Part shown: positions 1-9,259 of the stretch, piece by piece
Numbering within the stretch: position 1 is the stretch's first letter
Layout: every line of letters begins with the position of its first letter
From: Rhodobacter sp.
Lineage (GTDB): Bacteria; Pseudomonadota; Alphaproteobacteria; Rhodobacterales; Rhodobacteraceae
Length of the DNA stretch: 64,000 bases
Reading direction: 5' to 3'
NCBI GenBank assembly: GCA_020637515.1
Contig: JACKKG010000001.1
Location: 3,006,501-3,070,500, forward strand
The notes under the pieces: model-generated
What the model was told of the DNA's origin: nothing
Databases searched by the model: none
What the model saw: only the letters and a program-made list of their open reading frames with translations
Position numbers and translations under genes: made by a program

Positions 1-96
1 GGCCGGGTGACCCGCGGGGGTCGGCGGGTGTTCTGGCGCCATTGGACAGGCGGAATTGGCACTATGCCCCGGCGGCCGGGTGCTGTCAGTAGATGA

Positions 97-135
97 CTGT
101 AGACATTCGAAGCAATAACATATTCCTTTATGTGC
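97..135. promoter_or_regulatory. AT-richer upstream region of soeA with a short dyad
   Basis: The first 175 bases hold no supported gene. Within them is an AT-richer block unlike the GC-rich surroundings, containing ACATA-N6-TATGT at 118-133, an imperfect palindromic site about 40 bases before the soeA start. It could be the soeA promoter or an operator. No regulator gene is adjacent, so the assignment rests on position and base composition only. Confidence 0.25.
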
Positions 136-175
136 AGCCCTGCCACGCGACAGGGTGGCCCGAGGGGAGGAACTC

Positions 176-2974
176 ATGCCGCGCCAGCCCGCGCCCGATC
201 TGTCGCCGCGCGTCTCGGAGGAAGTCCGCCAGACGACGTGCTACATGTGCGCCTGCCGATGCGGCATCAACGTGCACCTCAAGGGCGGCAAGGTCGCCTA
301 TATCGAGGGCAACCGCGATCACCCGATCAACAAGGGCGTGCTTTGCGCCAAGGGGTCGGCGGGGATCATGCAACACCTCAGCCCGGCGCGGCTGCGCAAG
401 CCCCTGAAGCGGGTCGGACCGCGCGGTTCGGGCGACTTCGTCGAGATTTCCTGGGACGAGGCGCTGGCCACCGCGACCGCCTGGCTGAAGCCCCTGCGCG
501 AGACGGCGCCCGAAAAACTGGCCTTCTTCACCGGCCGCGACCAGTCGCAAAGCTTCACCGGCTGGTGGGCGCAAAGCTACGGCACCCCCAATTACGCCGC
601 GCATGGCGGATTCTGTTCGGTGAACATGGCCGCCGCCGGGATCTATACGATGGGCGGCGCGTTCTGGGAATTCGGCCAGCCCGATTGGGACCGCACGAAG
701 CTGTTCATGATCTTCGGCGTGGCCGAGGATCACGATTCCAACCCCATCAAGATGGGCCTGGGCAAGCTGAAGGCGCGTGGCGCGCGCGTGATCGCCGTGA
801 ACCCGGTGCGCACGGGCTACAACGCCGTCGCCGACGATTGGCTGGCGGTCACGCCCGGCACCGACGGGTTGCTGATCCTGGCGCTGATCCACGAATTGTT
901 CCGTCTGGGCAAGATCGACCTGGATTACCTGATCCGCTACACCAACGCCCCTTATCTGGTGAACGCCGAGGAGGGGGCCGAAAAGGGCCTGTTCCTGCGC
1001 GATGCGACCGGCACGCCGCTGGTGGTGGACCGGCGCACCGGCCAGCCCGCGTGCTGGAACGCCGACGGGGTGCAGCCCGATCCCGCCGCCGACTGTAACG
1101 GCCACAAGACCGTGCTGCGGCTGATGGCGGAACGCTACCTGGACCCCGCCCACGCGCCCGAGGCTGTCGCCGACCGCTGCGGCATCCCCGCCGCGCGCAT
1201 CCGCGCCGTGGCGGCCGAACTGGCCCGCGTCGCGTTCGAGGAAGAGATCGTCCTGAACCAGCCCTGGACCGATTTCCGTGGCCAGCGGCACGAAACCATG
1301 GTGGGCCGTCCTGTCAGCTTCCACGCGATGCGCGGCATCAGCGCGCATTCCAACGGCTTCCAGACCTGCCGCGCGCTGCATGTGCTGCAAATCCTTCTGG
1401 GCTCGGTCGAAACGCCCGGCGGCTACCGCTTCAAGCCGCCCTACCCCAAGGCCGTGGAAACCCACCCCAAGCCGCACGCCGGCGTGACCCCGGGCCAGCC
1501 GCTGGACGGGCCGCACCTGGGCTATCCCCTGGGGCCCGAGCACCTGCTGGTCAACGCGGACAACTCTGCCAAACGCATCGACAAGGCCTTTACCTGGGAC
1601 AACCCGATGTCGGCGCATGGCATGATGCACATGGTCATCGCCAATGCCCACGCCGGCGATCCCTACAAGATCGACACGTTGTTCCTGTATATGGCCAACA
1701 TGGCCTGGAACTCGACCATGAACACGTCCGAGGTGATGCAGATGCTCACCGATACGGACGAGAGCGGCACCTACGTGATCCCGCGCATCATCTATTCCGA
1801 CAGCTATTCGTCGGAAATGGTGGCCTTTGCCGATCTGGTGCTGCCTGACACCACCTATCTGGAACGCCACGACTGCATCTCGATCCTGGATCGCCCGATC
1901 GGCGAACCCGACAGCATGAACGACGCCATCCGCTGGCCGGTGGTCGAACCCGACCGCGACGTGCGCGGCTTCCAGTCCGTGCTGCTGGACCTGGGCGTGC
2001 GGCTGGGTCTGCCCGGCATGGTGAACGACGACGGCACGGCGCGCTATCGGGACTATGCCGATTACATGGTGCGCCACGAACGCCGCCCGGGCATCGGGCC
2101 GCTGGCCGGCTGGCGTGGCAACGGCGACGGCATCGGCCGGGGCGAGCCGAACCCCGAGCAGTTGCAACGCTACATCGACAACGGCGGCTTCTTCACGTCC
2201 CATATCCCCGAAGGCGCGCAGTTCTTCAAACCCTGGAACCAGGGCTATCAGGACTGGGCGGTGTCGCGCGGCCTGTTCGACAAACCGGCGCCCTATCTGT
2301 TCAGCCTGTATTCCGAACCGCTGCGCCGCTTCCAGCTGGCGGCCGAAGGCCACGGCGAGCGCCAGCCGCCCGAGCGCCTGCGCGCGCGCATCAAACAGAC
2401 CCTGGACCCGCTGCCGGTCTGGTACGAACCCTTCGAGGACACGATGGTCAGCCCTGAGGCCTTCCCGCTTCACGCGCTCACCCAGCGGCCGGCGGCGATG
2501 TATCATTCCTGGGGCACGCAGAACGCCTGGCTGCGGCAGATCCACGGCATGAACCCGCTCTATGTGCCGCGCAAGGTCTGGGAACAACACGCCTTTTCCG
2601 AGGGCGACTGGGCCTGGCTCACCTCGGCCCATGGGCGCATCAAGGTGCCCGTCGCGCGCATGGACGCGCTCAACGACAACACCGTCTGGACCTGGAACGC
2701 CATCGGCAAGCGGCGCGGCGCCTGGGCGCTCAGCCCCGACGCGCCCGAGGCCGAAAAGGGCTTCTTGCTGAATCACCTCATCTCGGAACTGCTGCCCGAT
2801 CGCGGCGATGGCCACCGCTGGTCCAATTCCGACCCGGTGACGGGCCAGGCCGCCTGGTTCGACCTGCGCGTGCGCATCGAAAAGGCCCCGCCCGGCCCGC
2901 CGTCCGAGCCCGCGCATCCCGCGCAGGCATCGCCCGTGGGGCAAGGCCCCGCCACCCTCGCCCGCCATTCCTGA
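176..2974 (+). CDS. soeA: Molybdopterin oxidoreductase, sulfite dehydrogenase catalytic subunit SoeA
   Basis: Catalytic subunit of a DMSO-reductase-family complex, best matched to cytoplasmic sulfite oxidation (sulfite to sulfate, electrons to quinone through SoeB and SoeC). The 932-residue protein opens with a 4Fe-4S motif, C22-x2-C25-x3-C29-x27-C57, followed by the molybdopterin-binding domains and a C-terminal MGD-binding domain. Cys147 in HGGFCSVNM is a candidate Mo ligand, as in Psr/Phs-type enzymes. There is no twin-arginine leader, which fits SoeA and argues against a periplasmic DmsA or PhsA. The ATG at 176 is chosen because GGGGAGGA lies 6 bases upstream; a GTG at 155 has no comparable site. 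It is first of a three-gene unit with an Fe-S subunit and membrane anchor. Polysulfide or DMSO reductase are the alternatives. Confidence 0.85.
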   Translation: MPRQPAPDLSPRVSEEVRQTTCYMCACRCGINVHLKGGKVAYIEGNRDHPINKGVLCAKGSAGIMQHLSPARLRKPLKRVGPRGSGDFVEISWDEALATATAWLKPLRETAPEKLAFFTGRDQSQSFTGWWAQSYGTPNYAAHGGFCSVNMAAAGIYTMGGAFWEFGQPDWDRTKLFMIFGVAEDHDSNPIKMGLGKLKARGARVIAVNPVRTGYNAVADDWLAVTPGTDGLLILALIHELFRLGKIDLDYLIRYTNAPYLVNAEEGAEKGLFLRDATGTPLVVDRRTGQPACWNADGVQPDPAADCNGHKTVLRLMAERYLDPAHAPEAVADRCGIPAARIRAVAAELARVAFEEEIVLNQPWTDFRGQRHETMVGRPVSFHAMRGISAHSNGFQTCRALHVLQILLGSVETPGGYRFKPPYPKAVETHPKPHAGVTPGQPLDGPHLGYPLGPEHLLVNADNSAKRIDKAFTWDNPMSAHGMMHMVIANAHAGDPYKIDTLFLYMANMAWNSTMNTSEVMQMLTDTDESGTYVIPRIIYSDSYSSEMVAFADLVLPDTTYLERHDCISILDRPIGEPDSMNDAIRWPVVEPDRDVRGFQSVLLDLGVRLGLPGMVNDDGTARYRDYADYMVRHERRPGIGPLAGWRGNGDGIGRGEPNPEQLQRYIDNGGFFTSHIPEGAQFFKPWNQGYQDWAVSRGLFDKPAPYLFSLYSEPLRRFQLAAEGHGERQPPERLRARIKQTLDPLPVWYEPFEDTMVSPEAFPLHALTQRPAAMYHSWGTQNAWLRQIHGMNPLYVPRKVWEQHAFSEGDWAWLTSAHGRIKVPVARMDALNDNTVWTWNAIGKRRGAWALSPDAPEAEKGFLLNHLISELLPDRGDGHRWSNSDPVTGQAAWFDLRVRIEKAPPGPPSEPAHPAQASPVGQGPATLARHS

Positions 2975-3053
2975 GGCGCCCGGCCATGCCCCATCGCCCC
3001 ACGCCCCCGCACAACCCGGCCCCCAATGGCGACACGGCCCGAAAGGCGCGCCC

Positions 3054-3800
3054 ATGACCACGCTGCCCGCACAGACCGAACGCAAGCTCGGCCTTGTCAT
3101 CGACCTGGATACCTGCGTCGGCTGCCACGCCTGCGTGGTGTCCTGCAAGGGCTGGAACACCGAAAATTACGGCGCGCCGCTGTCCGATACCGACCCCTAC
3201 GGCAAGGACCCGGTCGGCACCTTCCTGAACCGCGTGCACGCCTATGAGGTCACGCCCCAGGACAACGCGCCCTTCACCGTCCATTTCCCCAAGTCGTGCC
3301 TGCATTGCGAGGACGCGCCCTGTGTCACCGTCTGCCCCACCGGCGCCAGCTACAAGCGCACCGAGGACGGGATCGTGCTGGTCAACGAGGACGCCTGCAT
3401 CGGCTGCGGCCTGTGCGCCTGGGCCTGCCCCTACGGCGCGCGGGAACTGGATGCCCTGGCGGGCGTGATGAAGAAATGCACGCTCTGCGTGGATCGCATC
3501 TACAACGACACCCTGCCTCAGGAAGACCGGGTCCCCGCCTGCGTCCGCACCTGCCCCGCCGGCGCACGCCATTTCGGCGATTTCGCCGACCCCGATAGCA
3601 CGGTGTCGCAGCTTTCGCGCGAACGCGGCGGGATCGAACTGATGCCCGAACTCGGCACCAGGCCCGTCAACCGCTACCTGCCGCCCCGGCCCCGCGACAC
3701 GCTGCAAGGCTGCGCCGACCCGGCCCCCGCCACCGATCCCTCGACCGAGGGGCTGACCGGCTTCCTCGGCTGGATCGACCGGACGCTCGCGAGGTTCTGA
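3054..3800 (+). CDS. soeB: 4Fe-4S ferredoxin electron-transfer subunit SoeB
   Basis: A 248-residue ferredoxin subunit of the DmsB/PsrB type that passes electrons between the molybdenum subunit and the membrane anchor. Four cysteine clusters are visible: CVGCHACVVSC from residue 21, CLHCEDAPCVTVCP, CIGCGLCAWACP, and the split CTLC with CVRTCP. That is the usual complement for four 4Fe-4S centres. The gene lies 79 bases after soeA and one base before soeC, so the three are almost certainly co-transcribed. It has no signal peptide, in agreement with a cytoplasmic complex. The family is certain; the sulfite role follows from soeA. Confidence 0.87.
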   Translation: MTTLPAQTERKLGLVIDLDTCVGCHACVVSCKGWNTENYGAPLSDTDPYGKDPVGTFLNRVHAYEVTPQDNAPFTVHFPKSCLHCEDAPCVTVCPTGASYKRTEDGIVLVNEDACIGCGLCAWACPYGARELDALAGVMKKCTLCVDRIYNDTLPQEDRVPACVRTCPAGARHFGDFADPDSTVSQLSRERGGIELMPELGTRPVNRYLPPRPRDTLQGCADPAPATDPSTEGLTGFLGWIDRTLARF

Positions 3801-3801
3801 C

Positions 3802-4674
3802 ATGTATCCCGCCCCCTCGATCATCGTCTTCACCACGCTTTCGGGCCTGGGTTTCGGCCTGCTGGCCTTTCTCGGTGCGGGGGTCATCCTGCCCACCGGC
3901 CTGGCGGCCTTTGTCTGGTTCGCCCTCGGCTATGCGCTCGCGCTCGTCGGGCTGGTGGCCTCGGCGTTTCACCTGGGCCACCCCGAACGCGCGCTCCGGG
4001 CCTTCACCCAATGGCGCACCAGCTGGCTCTCGCGCGAGGCGGTGCTGTCAACCCTGGCGCTGCTGGCCATCGCCCCGCACGCCGCGGGCCTGGTGTTCTG
4101 GGCCACGCCCGTGCCCGTGGCGGGCGCGATCGGCGCGGCGCTGTGCCTGGTGACCGTCTTCGCCACCTCGATGATCTACGCGCAACTCAAGACCGTGCCG
4201 CGCTGGAACCACTGGAGCACGCCGGTCCTGTTCCTGCTGGCCGCGCTGACCGGCGGCGCGCTGCTCACCGGGTCGGGCTACACGGCGCAGATGCTGCTCG
4301 CCTGGCTGGCCGTGGCGATGGTGCTGCACTGGCTGATCGGGGACGGCCAGTTCGCGCGCCGGGGTACCACGCTGGGCACCGCGACCGGCCTCGGCCCGCT
4401 GGGCCGCGTGCGCCAACTCGAACCGCCGCACACCGGCGGCAACTACCTGCTCAAGGAAATGGCCTATGTCGTGGCCCGCCGCCACAGCCGCGTGCTGCGG
4501 GTGATCGCGCTGACGCTGGCCTGCGTGCTGCCGTCGATCCTGCTGTGGACCGCGCCCTATTCCCTGCCCGCGCTGGCGCTCGCCGTCGTGCTGCACCTCG
4601 CCGGCATGGTGACGCAACGCTGGCTCTTTTTCGCCGAGGCCGAACACACCGTCGCCCTCTACTACCGGGGCTGA
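3802..4674 (+). CDS. soeC: DmsC-type membrane anchor SoeC
   Basis: A 290-residue polytopic inner-membrane protein of the DmsC/SoeC family that would anchor SoeAB and deliver electrons to the quinone pool. It starts with a hydrophobic segment (SIIVFTTLSGLGFGLLAFLG) and shows about eight membrane helices. The loop containing FHLGHPERALRAF with a conserved-looking histidine is typical of DmsC-like anchors. The ATG follows the soeB stop by one base. A strong stem-rich repeat follows the stop and separates it from the convergent hydratase gene. Confidence 0.83.
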   Translation: MYPAPSIIVFTTLSGLGFGLLAFLGAGVILPTGLAAFVWFALGYALALVGLVASAFHLGHPERALRAFTQWRTSWLSREAVLSTLALLAIAPHAAGLVFWATPVPVAGAIGAALCLVTVFATSMIYAQLKTVPRWNHWSTPVLFLLAALTGGALLTGSGYTAQMLLAWLAVAMVLHWLIGDGQFARRGTTLGTATGLGPLGRVRQLEPPHTGGNYLLKEMAYVVARRHSRVLRVIALTLACVLPSILLWTAPYSLPALALAVVLHLAGMVTQRWLFFAEAEHTVALYYRG

Positions 4675-4684
4675 GCGCGCGCTT

Positions 4685-4768
4685 CTTTGTGCCGGAAATA
4701 TCCTCGGGGGTTTCTCAAGGGGGTGGAAAACCCCCTTGAGGCGGGGGTGCGGGGGCGGCAGCCCCCGC
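4685..4768. repeat. GC-rich multi-stem intergenic repeat, copy 1 (class A)
   Basis: Lies between the convergent soeC and hydratase genes. It has three parts: a box containing GTGCCGGAAATATCCTCGGG, a perfect 10 bp stem (4714-4723 with 4731-4740, loop TGGAAAA), and a second 8 bp stem (4749-4756 with 4761-4768, loop GGCA). Copies 5 and 7 (53711-53766, 62208-62291) carry the same box and stem on the opposite strand, and copy 4 is a diverged relative. It may serve as a bidirectional terminator or a REP-like mobile repeat; no T-run of note follows. Confidence 0.8.
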
Positions 4769-4770
4769 TG

Positions 4771-5547
4771 CTACCGGCCCTCGAACCTGGCCGGACGCTT
4801 CTCAAGGAACGCCATCACCCCCTCGCGAAAGTCGCGCGTCGCGCCCATCTCTTCTTGCAGCCGCGCCTCGACATCGAGCTGCGCGTCCAGGTCGTTCACC
4901 ATGCTGGCCCTGAGCGCGCGCTTGACCGCGCCGTAAGCCAGCGTCGGCCCCTTGGCCAGTTGCGCGGCGCGCGCGCGCCAGTGGGCGGCGAACTCCGCGT
5001 CGGGCACACTGGCCCAGATCAGGCCCGCGCGCGCCGCCTCGTCGGCCGGAACGGGTTCGGCGAACAGCGCCTGGCCCATCGCCCGCGCGAACCCGGTCAG
5101 GCGCGGCAACCAGTAGGTGCCGCCCGCGTCGGGGATCAGGCCGATGCGGGTAAAGGCTTGCAGGAACACCGCCGATTGCGTGGCGATCACCACGTCCGCC
5201 GCCAGGGCCAGGTTCGCCCCCGCCCCCGCCGCGGCGCCGTTGACGGCGGCGATGACCGGCACCGGGCAGTCGTAGATCGCGCGCAGCATGGGCTCGTATT
5301 CCTCGCGCAAGATGCGGCCCAGGTCGATCTCGCTGACCGCCGCGCCGTCGCCCAGATCCTGACCCGAGCAGAACGCCCGCCCCGCTCCGGTCAGCACCAC
5401 CACCCGCATCCGCGCGCCCAGGTCGCGCACCGCGGCGGTGATCTCGGCCCGCATCTGGGCGTTGAGCGCGTTCATCAGCGTCGGACGGTTCATCGTGATG
5501 ACGCCGACACCGTCGTCCTCGGTGATGGTCAGGGTCTTGTAGATCAT
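4771..5547 (-). CDS. Enoyl-CoA hydratase/isomerase family protein (PaaG-like)
   Basis: A 258-residue crotonase-fold protein acting on acyl-CoA esters. The oxyanion-hole segments GRAFCSGQDL (residues ~65-75) and NGAAAGAGANLALAAD are present, and IPDAGGTYWLPRL with its Asp resembles PaaG-type epoxyphenylacetyl-CoA isomerases more than classic hydratases. No other phenylacetate genes lie nearby, so the substrate is not established. The start at 5547 is preferred over an upstream in-frame ATG because GAGGGA precedes it and the protein then begins at the usual family position. It lies 70 bases downstream of ccmH on the same strand and may share its transcript. Confidence 0.8.
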   Translation of the reverse strand: MIYKTLTITEDDGVGVITMNRPTLMNALNAQMRAEITAAVRDLGARMRVVVLTGAGRAFCSGQDLGDGAAVSEIDLGRILREEYEPMLRAIYDCPVPVIAAVNGAAAGAGANLALAADVVIATQSAVFLQAFTRIGLIPDAGGTYWLPRLTGFARAMGQALFAEPVPADEAARAGLIWASVPDAEFAAHWRARAAQLAKGPTLAYGAVKRALRASMVNDLDAQLDVEARLQEEMGATRDFREGVMAFLEKRPARFEGR

Positions 5548-5617
5548 GGCACGCTCCCTCGCGGTTTGCCGCCAGACTAGCCGTCTCGCGCCCCCGAGGC
5601 AAAGCCGCAACCTTGCG

Positions 5618-6067
5618 TCACTCGCCGAGGATTTCCTTGAGCCGCGCTTCTTCCTCGGGGCTGAGCCCGGCGTCGCGGCTGGCGGCCCTGCGCCGACGCG
5701 CCGCGGCCAGGGCGACCCCCAGGGCCAGCAGCAGCAGCACCGGCCCCGCCGCCCACAGGATCAGGTTCGACCCGGTGGCGCGCGGCTCCAGCAGGATATA
5801 CTCGCCGAACCGGTCCACCATGTATTGAACGGCCTGGTCGTTCGTGTCGCCCGCCAGCAGGCGCTCGCGCACCATCAGCCGGATGTCGCGGGCGATGTCG
5901 GCGTTGGAATCGTCAACGCTTTCGTTGCGGCAGACGACGCAGCGCAGCCCCTCGGTGATGACCCGCGCCCGCGCTTCCAGCGCCGGATCGGACAACATCT
6001 CGTCAGGCTGCACGGCCAGCGCCGGGACCGACCAGACCAGCGCCAGGATCAGCAGCAGGACCCGCAT
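5618..6067 (-). CDS. ccmH: Cytochrome c-type biogenesis protein CcmH
   Basis: Membrane-anchored thiol-disulfide protein that helps reduce apocytochrome c for haem ligation in the System I (Ccm) pathway. The 149-residue product has an N-terminal signal segment (MRVLLLILALVWSVPALA), the redox motif LRCVVCRNES, a central transmembrane helix and a short basic, then acidic, cytoplasmic tail. This is the short CcmH/CycL form without the TPR half (CcmI). It starts 5 bases after the ccmF stop. Confidence 0.93.
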   Translation of the reverse strand: MRVLLLILALVWSVPALAVQPDEMLSDPALEARARVITEGLRCVVCRNESVDDSNADIARDIRLMVRERLLAGDTNDQAVQYMVDRFGEYILLEPRATGSNLILWAAGPVLLLLALGVALAAARRRRAASRDAGLSPEEEARLKEILGE

Positions 6068-6072
6068 CGCCC

Positions 6073-8049
6073 TCACTCCGCCGGGGTGGCCAGCGGCGCG
6101 GCGGCGCGACGCGCCCCCGCCGCCATGCGATACCGCCGGTCGCTGAGCGAAACCACGCCCCCCAGCGCCATGATGAGCACGCCCAGCCACAGGCAACTGG
6201 CGAAGGGCTTGACATAGGTTCTCAGCGCCCAGCCGCCCCCGTCCTGCGGATCGCCCAGCGCGATATAGATGTCGCGGGTCAGCGCATAGTCGATCGCGGC
6301 CTCGGTCGTGGGCATGCCGGCGGCGGGATAGACCCGCTTTTCGGGCGCCAGCTCGGCCACCAACTGGCCGTCGCGCTCGATCGTCACATGACCCATCGAG
6401 GAAATGTAGTTCGGCCCCTGCACGCGCTCGACCCCGGTCAGGGTGACGGTGTAGCCGTCATGCACGAAGCTTTCGCCGATCTGCGCGACGCGGATATCCT
6501 CGGTCGACCAGCCCAGCACCGCCGAGACGGCAAAGATCGTGACCCCCAGCCCGGCATGGGCCAGCGCCTTGCCCCAGTCCGCGCGCGGCAGCCGGGTGAT
6601 GCGCGCCAGGCGCGCGCCGATCCCCTGCCGGCCGCTGCGCTGCCAAAGGTCCGCCAGCGCCCCGATCACCAGCCAGGTCCCCAGCGCCACGCCCACCGGC
6701 GCCAGCACCGAGCGGCCCGTTTGCACCGTGAACGCCAGCGCCCCCAGCGCCACCGCCAGCACCGCGACACCCCACATCGCGCGCAGCGCCCGGCCCAGGT
6801 TGCCGCGTTTCCACGGGATGACCGCGCCCACCGGCAGCACCACGGCCAACGCCACCATGAAGGGCGTAAAGGCCGCGTCGAAGAAGGGCGCGCCCACCGA
6901 CAGCACGCGGCCAAAGGCCAGTTCGCTGACCAGCGGCCACATCGTGCCGGTGAACACCACCAACGCGGCCACGGCAAGCAGCACGTTGTTCAGCACCAGC
7001 GCCGATTCGCGGCTGACCAGGGCGAAGACGCCCTTGGCCTCGAGCGCGGCACCGCGCAGCGCGAAGAGCGTCAGTGCGCCGCCGACGAAGACGGCGAAAA
7101 TCAACAGGATGAACACACCGCGTTCGGGGTCCGAGGCAAACGCATGGACCGAGGTGATGACGCCCGATCGCACGATGAACGTGCCCATCAGCGAAAAGCC
7201 GAATCCCAGGATCGACAACAGGATGGTCCAGGCCTTCAGCGTCTCGCGCTTTTCCACCACGATCGCGGAATGCAGCAGCGCGGTGGCGAACAGCCAGGGC
7301 ATGAAGCTGGCGTTCTCGACCGGGTCCCAGAACCAGAACCCGCCCCAGCCCAACTCGTAATAGGCCCACCACGATCCCAGCCCGATGCCGATGGTCAAAA
7401 AGATCCAGGCGGCCAGCGTCCAGGGGCGCACCCAGCGGCCCCAGGCGGCATCGACCTTGCCCTCGATCAGGGCGGCGACGGCAAAACTGAACGCCATGCT
7501 CAGCCCGACATAGCCCAGATACAGGAACGGCGGGTGGAACGCGAGGCCCGGGTCCTGCAACAGCGGGTTCAGGTCATGCCCGTCGAAGGGCGCCATGTCC
7601 GTGCGCAGGAACGGGTTCGAAGTGAAGATCATGAACGCCATGAAGGCCGCCCCGATCGAGGCCTGCACCCCCAGCACCCGCGCTTGCAGGCTGGCCGGAA
7701 GATTGCCCCCGAACCAGGCCGCGCAGGCCCCGAACAGCGACAGGATCAGCACCCACAGCAAAAGCGAGCCCTCGTGATTCCCCCAGACGCCGGAAATCTT
7801 GTAGAGCAGCGGTTTCAGCGAATGCGAGTTGTTGATCACCAGCAGGACCGAAAAGTCCGAGGTCACGAACGCATAAGTGAGCGCGCCGAAGCTCAGCGCG
7901 ATCAGCACGAATTGCAGGCCGGCCATGGGATTGGCGGCGGCCATCCAGTCGGCCCAGCCCCGGTGCGCGCCGTAGAGCGGCACGACGGTTTGCAGGATCG
8001 ACAGGCCAAAGGCCAGGATGAGGGCGAAATGTCCGAGTTCTACGATCAT
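6073..8049 (-). CDS. ccmF: Haem lyase CcmF
   Basis: Polytopic inner-membrane component of the cytochrome c haem-ligation complex. The 658-residue length is normal. The tryptophan-rich haem-handling WWD motif is visible as LGWGGFWFWDPVEN near residues 232-245, flanked by many hydrophobic helices. The start at 8049 (MIVELGHFALIL) is chosen because it places the first membrane helix at the N-terminus as in the family. The order ccmF-ccmH-hydratase is common in Rhodobacterales. ccmE and the ccmABCDG genes are not in the window. Confidence 0.95.
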   Translation of the reverse strand: MIVELGHFALILAFGLSILQTVVPLYGAHRGWADWMAAANPMAGLQFVLIALSFGALTYAFVTSDFSVLLVINNSHSLKPLLYKISGVWGNHEGSLLLWVLILSLFGACAAWFGGNLPASLQARVLGVQASIGAAFMAFMIFTSNPFLRTDMAPFDGHDLNPLLQDPGLAFHPPFLYLGYVGLSMAFSFAVAALIEGKVDAAWGRWVRPWTLAAWIFLTIGIGLGSWWAYYELGWGGFWFWDPVENASFMPWLFATALLHSAIVVEKRETLKAWTILLSILGFGFSLMGTFIVRSGVITSVHAFASDPERGVFILLIFAVFVGGALTLFALRGAALEAKGVFALVSRESALVLNNVLLAVAALVVFTGTMWPLVSELAFGRVLSVGAPFFDAAFTPFMVALAVVLPVGAVIPWKRGNLGRALRAMWGVAVLAVALGALAFTVQTGRSVLAPVGVALGTWLVIGALADLWQRSGRQGIGARLARITRLPRADWGKALAHAGLGVTIFAVSAVLGWSTEDIRVAQIGESFVHDGYTVTLTGVERVQGPNYISSMGHVTIERDGQLVAELAPEKRVYPAAGMPTTEAAIDYALTRDIYIALGDPQDGGGWALRTYVKPFASCLWLGVLIMALGGVVSLSDRRYRMAAGARRAAAPLATPAE

Positions 8050-8131
8050 GCCCGTTGCTATACCGCGCCCCGCCCGCCCCGCAAAGCACGAAGCCGTCAC
8101 AAACCTGCGACAGGGTGCCCCGGGGGCCGCC

Positions 8132-9259
8132 CTAGGTCAGGACGCGCGCCATGCCCCTGGCGAACGCATCCGACGCCAGCCAGTCATGCAGCGCCTCGAA
8201 CGCCTGGCGGGCCAGCTTTTCGCGCAGGTCCGCGTCCGCCAGAAGCCGGCGCACCACAGCCTCGAAATCGGACAGGTCCCAGGCCACCGGCGCATAGGTT
8301 TCCCAGGGGATGAAGATGTCGGGTGTGGTTTCGACATGGGCCATGTCGGGCTTGACCAGCACCGCGCCGGCCAGCACCGATTCATAGTCGCGCCAGCAGA
8401 CCTCGCCATAGCCGAAGGGCGAAAAGGCCAGTTTCGAGCGCGCCATCTCGGCCATGAATCGCGGCAGCGGCAACCCTTCGCCCTGCGGCACGGCCAGATC
8501 GGACAGGGGCGCAAGCGCGGCCTCGGCCTCGGCGCGCATGGCCTGATACCAGGGCGTGCCCTTGACGGCGAATCGCGCGTGCAGGTCCAGCGGGCGCGGC
8601 CCCTGCGGGCGGTGGCCCAGCAGGCCGGGCAAGAGGTTGGGCGCGGTCGCAAAGGACGCGCCCAGCACCACCTTGTCCAGGAATCCCGGGGGGATGGCAA
8701 AGCACTGCTCGGGCGCGGTGATGCCGAATCGGCGGTTGTAGTGATCCGTCAGATTGGTGTCGCCGCGCGTCGGGCGGCCATAGGCCGAACGATCGCGCAG
8801 CAGGTTCTTCTTGACGTAGAGATCGACGAACGGGTCCATCCGCGCGGCGTTGCGCAGATCGGTCGGCGCGAACCAGTCGAAACAGACCAGCCGCGCGCCC
8901 GGGTTCCAGTCGCGCAGGCGCTCGATCAGCCGGTGCAGGTCGGCATCGGGCAGGTCGAACGGCGTCTGAAAGCCGACGACGTCCGCGCCCGTGGCCACCG
9001 GCCGCGCGCCGCGCAGCACGGAACCGAGGTCCGCCTCGCGCACCTCGGCGCCGTAGAGGCGGCGCAGGTCTTCGGCGTAGTGATGGAAGGGGAAGATCTG
9101 GCTTTGCGGGATGCGCTCGGGCTGGGTGACCAGCAGAAGCTTGCAATCGGCACCGGAAAAGCGCCGGCTCAGGGCGCGGCCGCGCAGTCCCTCGGCCCGG
9201 CGCCTGCGGGCAAACAGGCGCAGGCGATTGCCGACAGCATCAAGCCCCGCGATGGACAT
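8132..9259 (-). CDS. Glycosyltransferase-like protein of unknown acceptor
   Basis: A 375-residue soluble protein. The C-terminal third (SPFGYGEVCWRDYESVLAG, then a HVETTPDIF segment) resembles the nucleotide-sugar-binding half of GT-B family glycosyltransferases and exostosin-like proteins. The N-terminal half has an alternating beta-alpha pattern. A basic stretch, RLRLFARRRRAEGLRGRALSRR with one gap to the fold, occupies residues 12-33. The gene overlaps the end of the asparagine-synthetase-like gene by 20 bases, so the two are translationally linked. Neither donor nor acceptor can be read from the sequence. Confidence 0.55.
   Translation of the reverse strand: MSIAGLDAVGNRLRLFARRRRAEGLRGRALSRRFSGADCKLLLVTQPERIPQSQIFPFHHYAEDLRRLYGAEVREADLGSVLRGARPVATGADVVGFQTPFDLPDADLHRLIERLRDWNPGARLVCFDWFAPTDLRNAARMDPFVDLYVKKNLLRDRSAYGRPTRGDTNLTDHYNRRFGITAPEQCFAIPPGFLDKVVLGASFATAPNLLPGLLGHRPQGPRPLDLHARFAVKGTPWYQAMRAEAEAALAPLSDLAVPQGEGLPLPRFMAEMARSKLAFSPFGYGEVCWRDYESVLAGAVLVKPDMAHVETTPDIFIPWETYAPVAWDLSDFEAVVRRLLADADLREKLARQAFEALHDWLASDAFARGMARVLT

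Noticed and set aside
128..3160. 1010-codon open frame on the minus strand opposite soeA and soeB
   Set aside because: Composition is the typical His/Gly/Arg/Val-rich mirror of a GC-rich gene; it has no domain or start signal, while the plus strand encodes a clear molybdoenzyme.
4685..4768. Classification of the GC-rich repeats as ordinary intrinsic terminators only
   Set aside because: They lack consistent T-runs, occur in both orientations and one lies in a divergent gap, so a plain terminator call does not explain them.
6388..8313. 641-codon open frame on the plus strand opposite ccmF
   Set aside because: Rich in Gln/His/Arg/Gly with no domain; ccmF on the minus strand carries the WWD motif.
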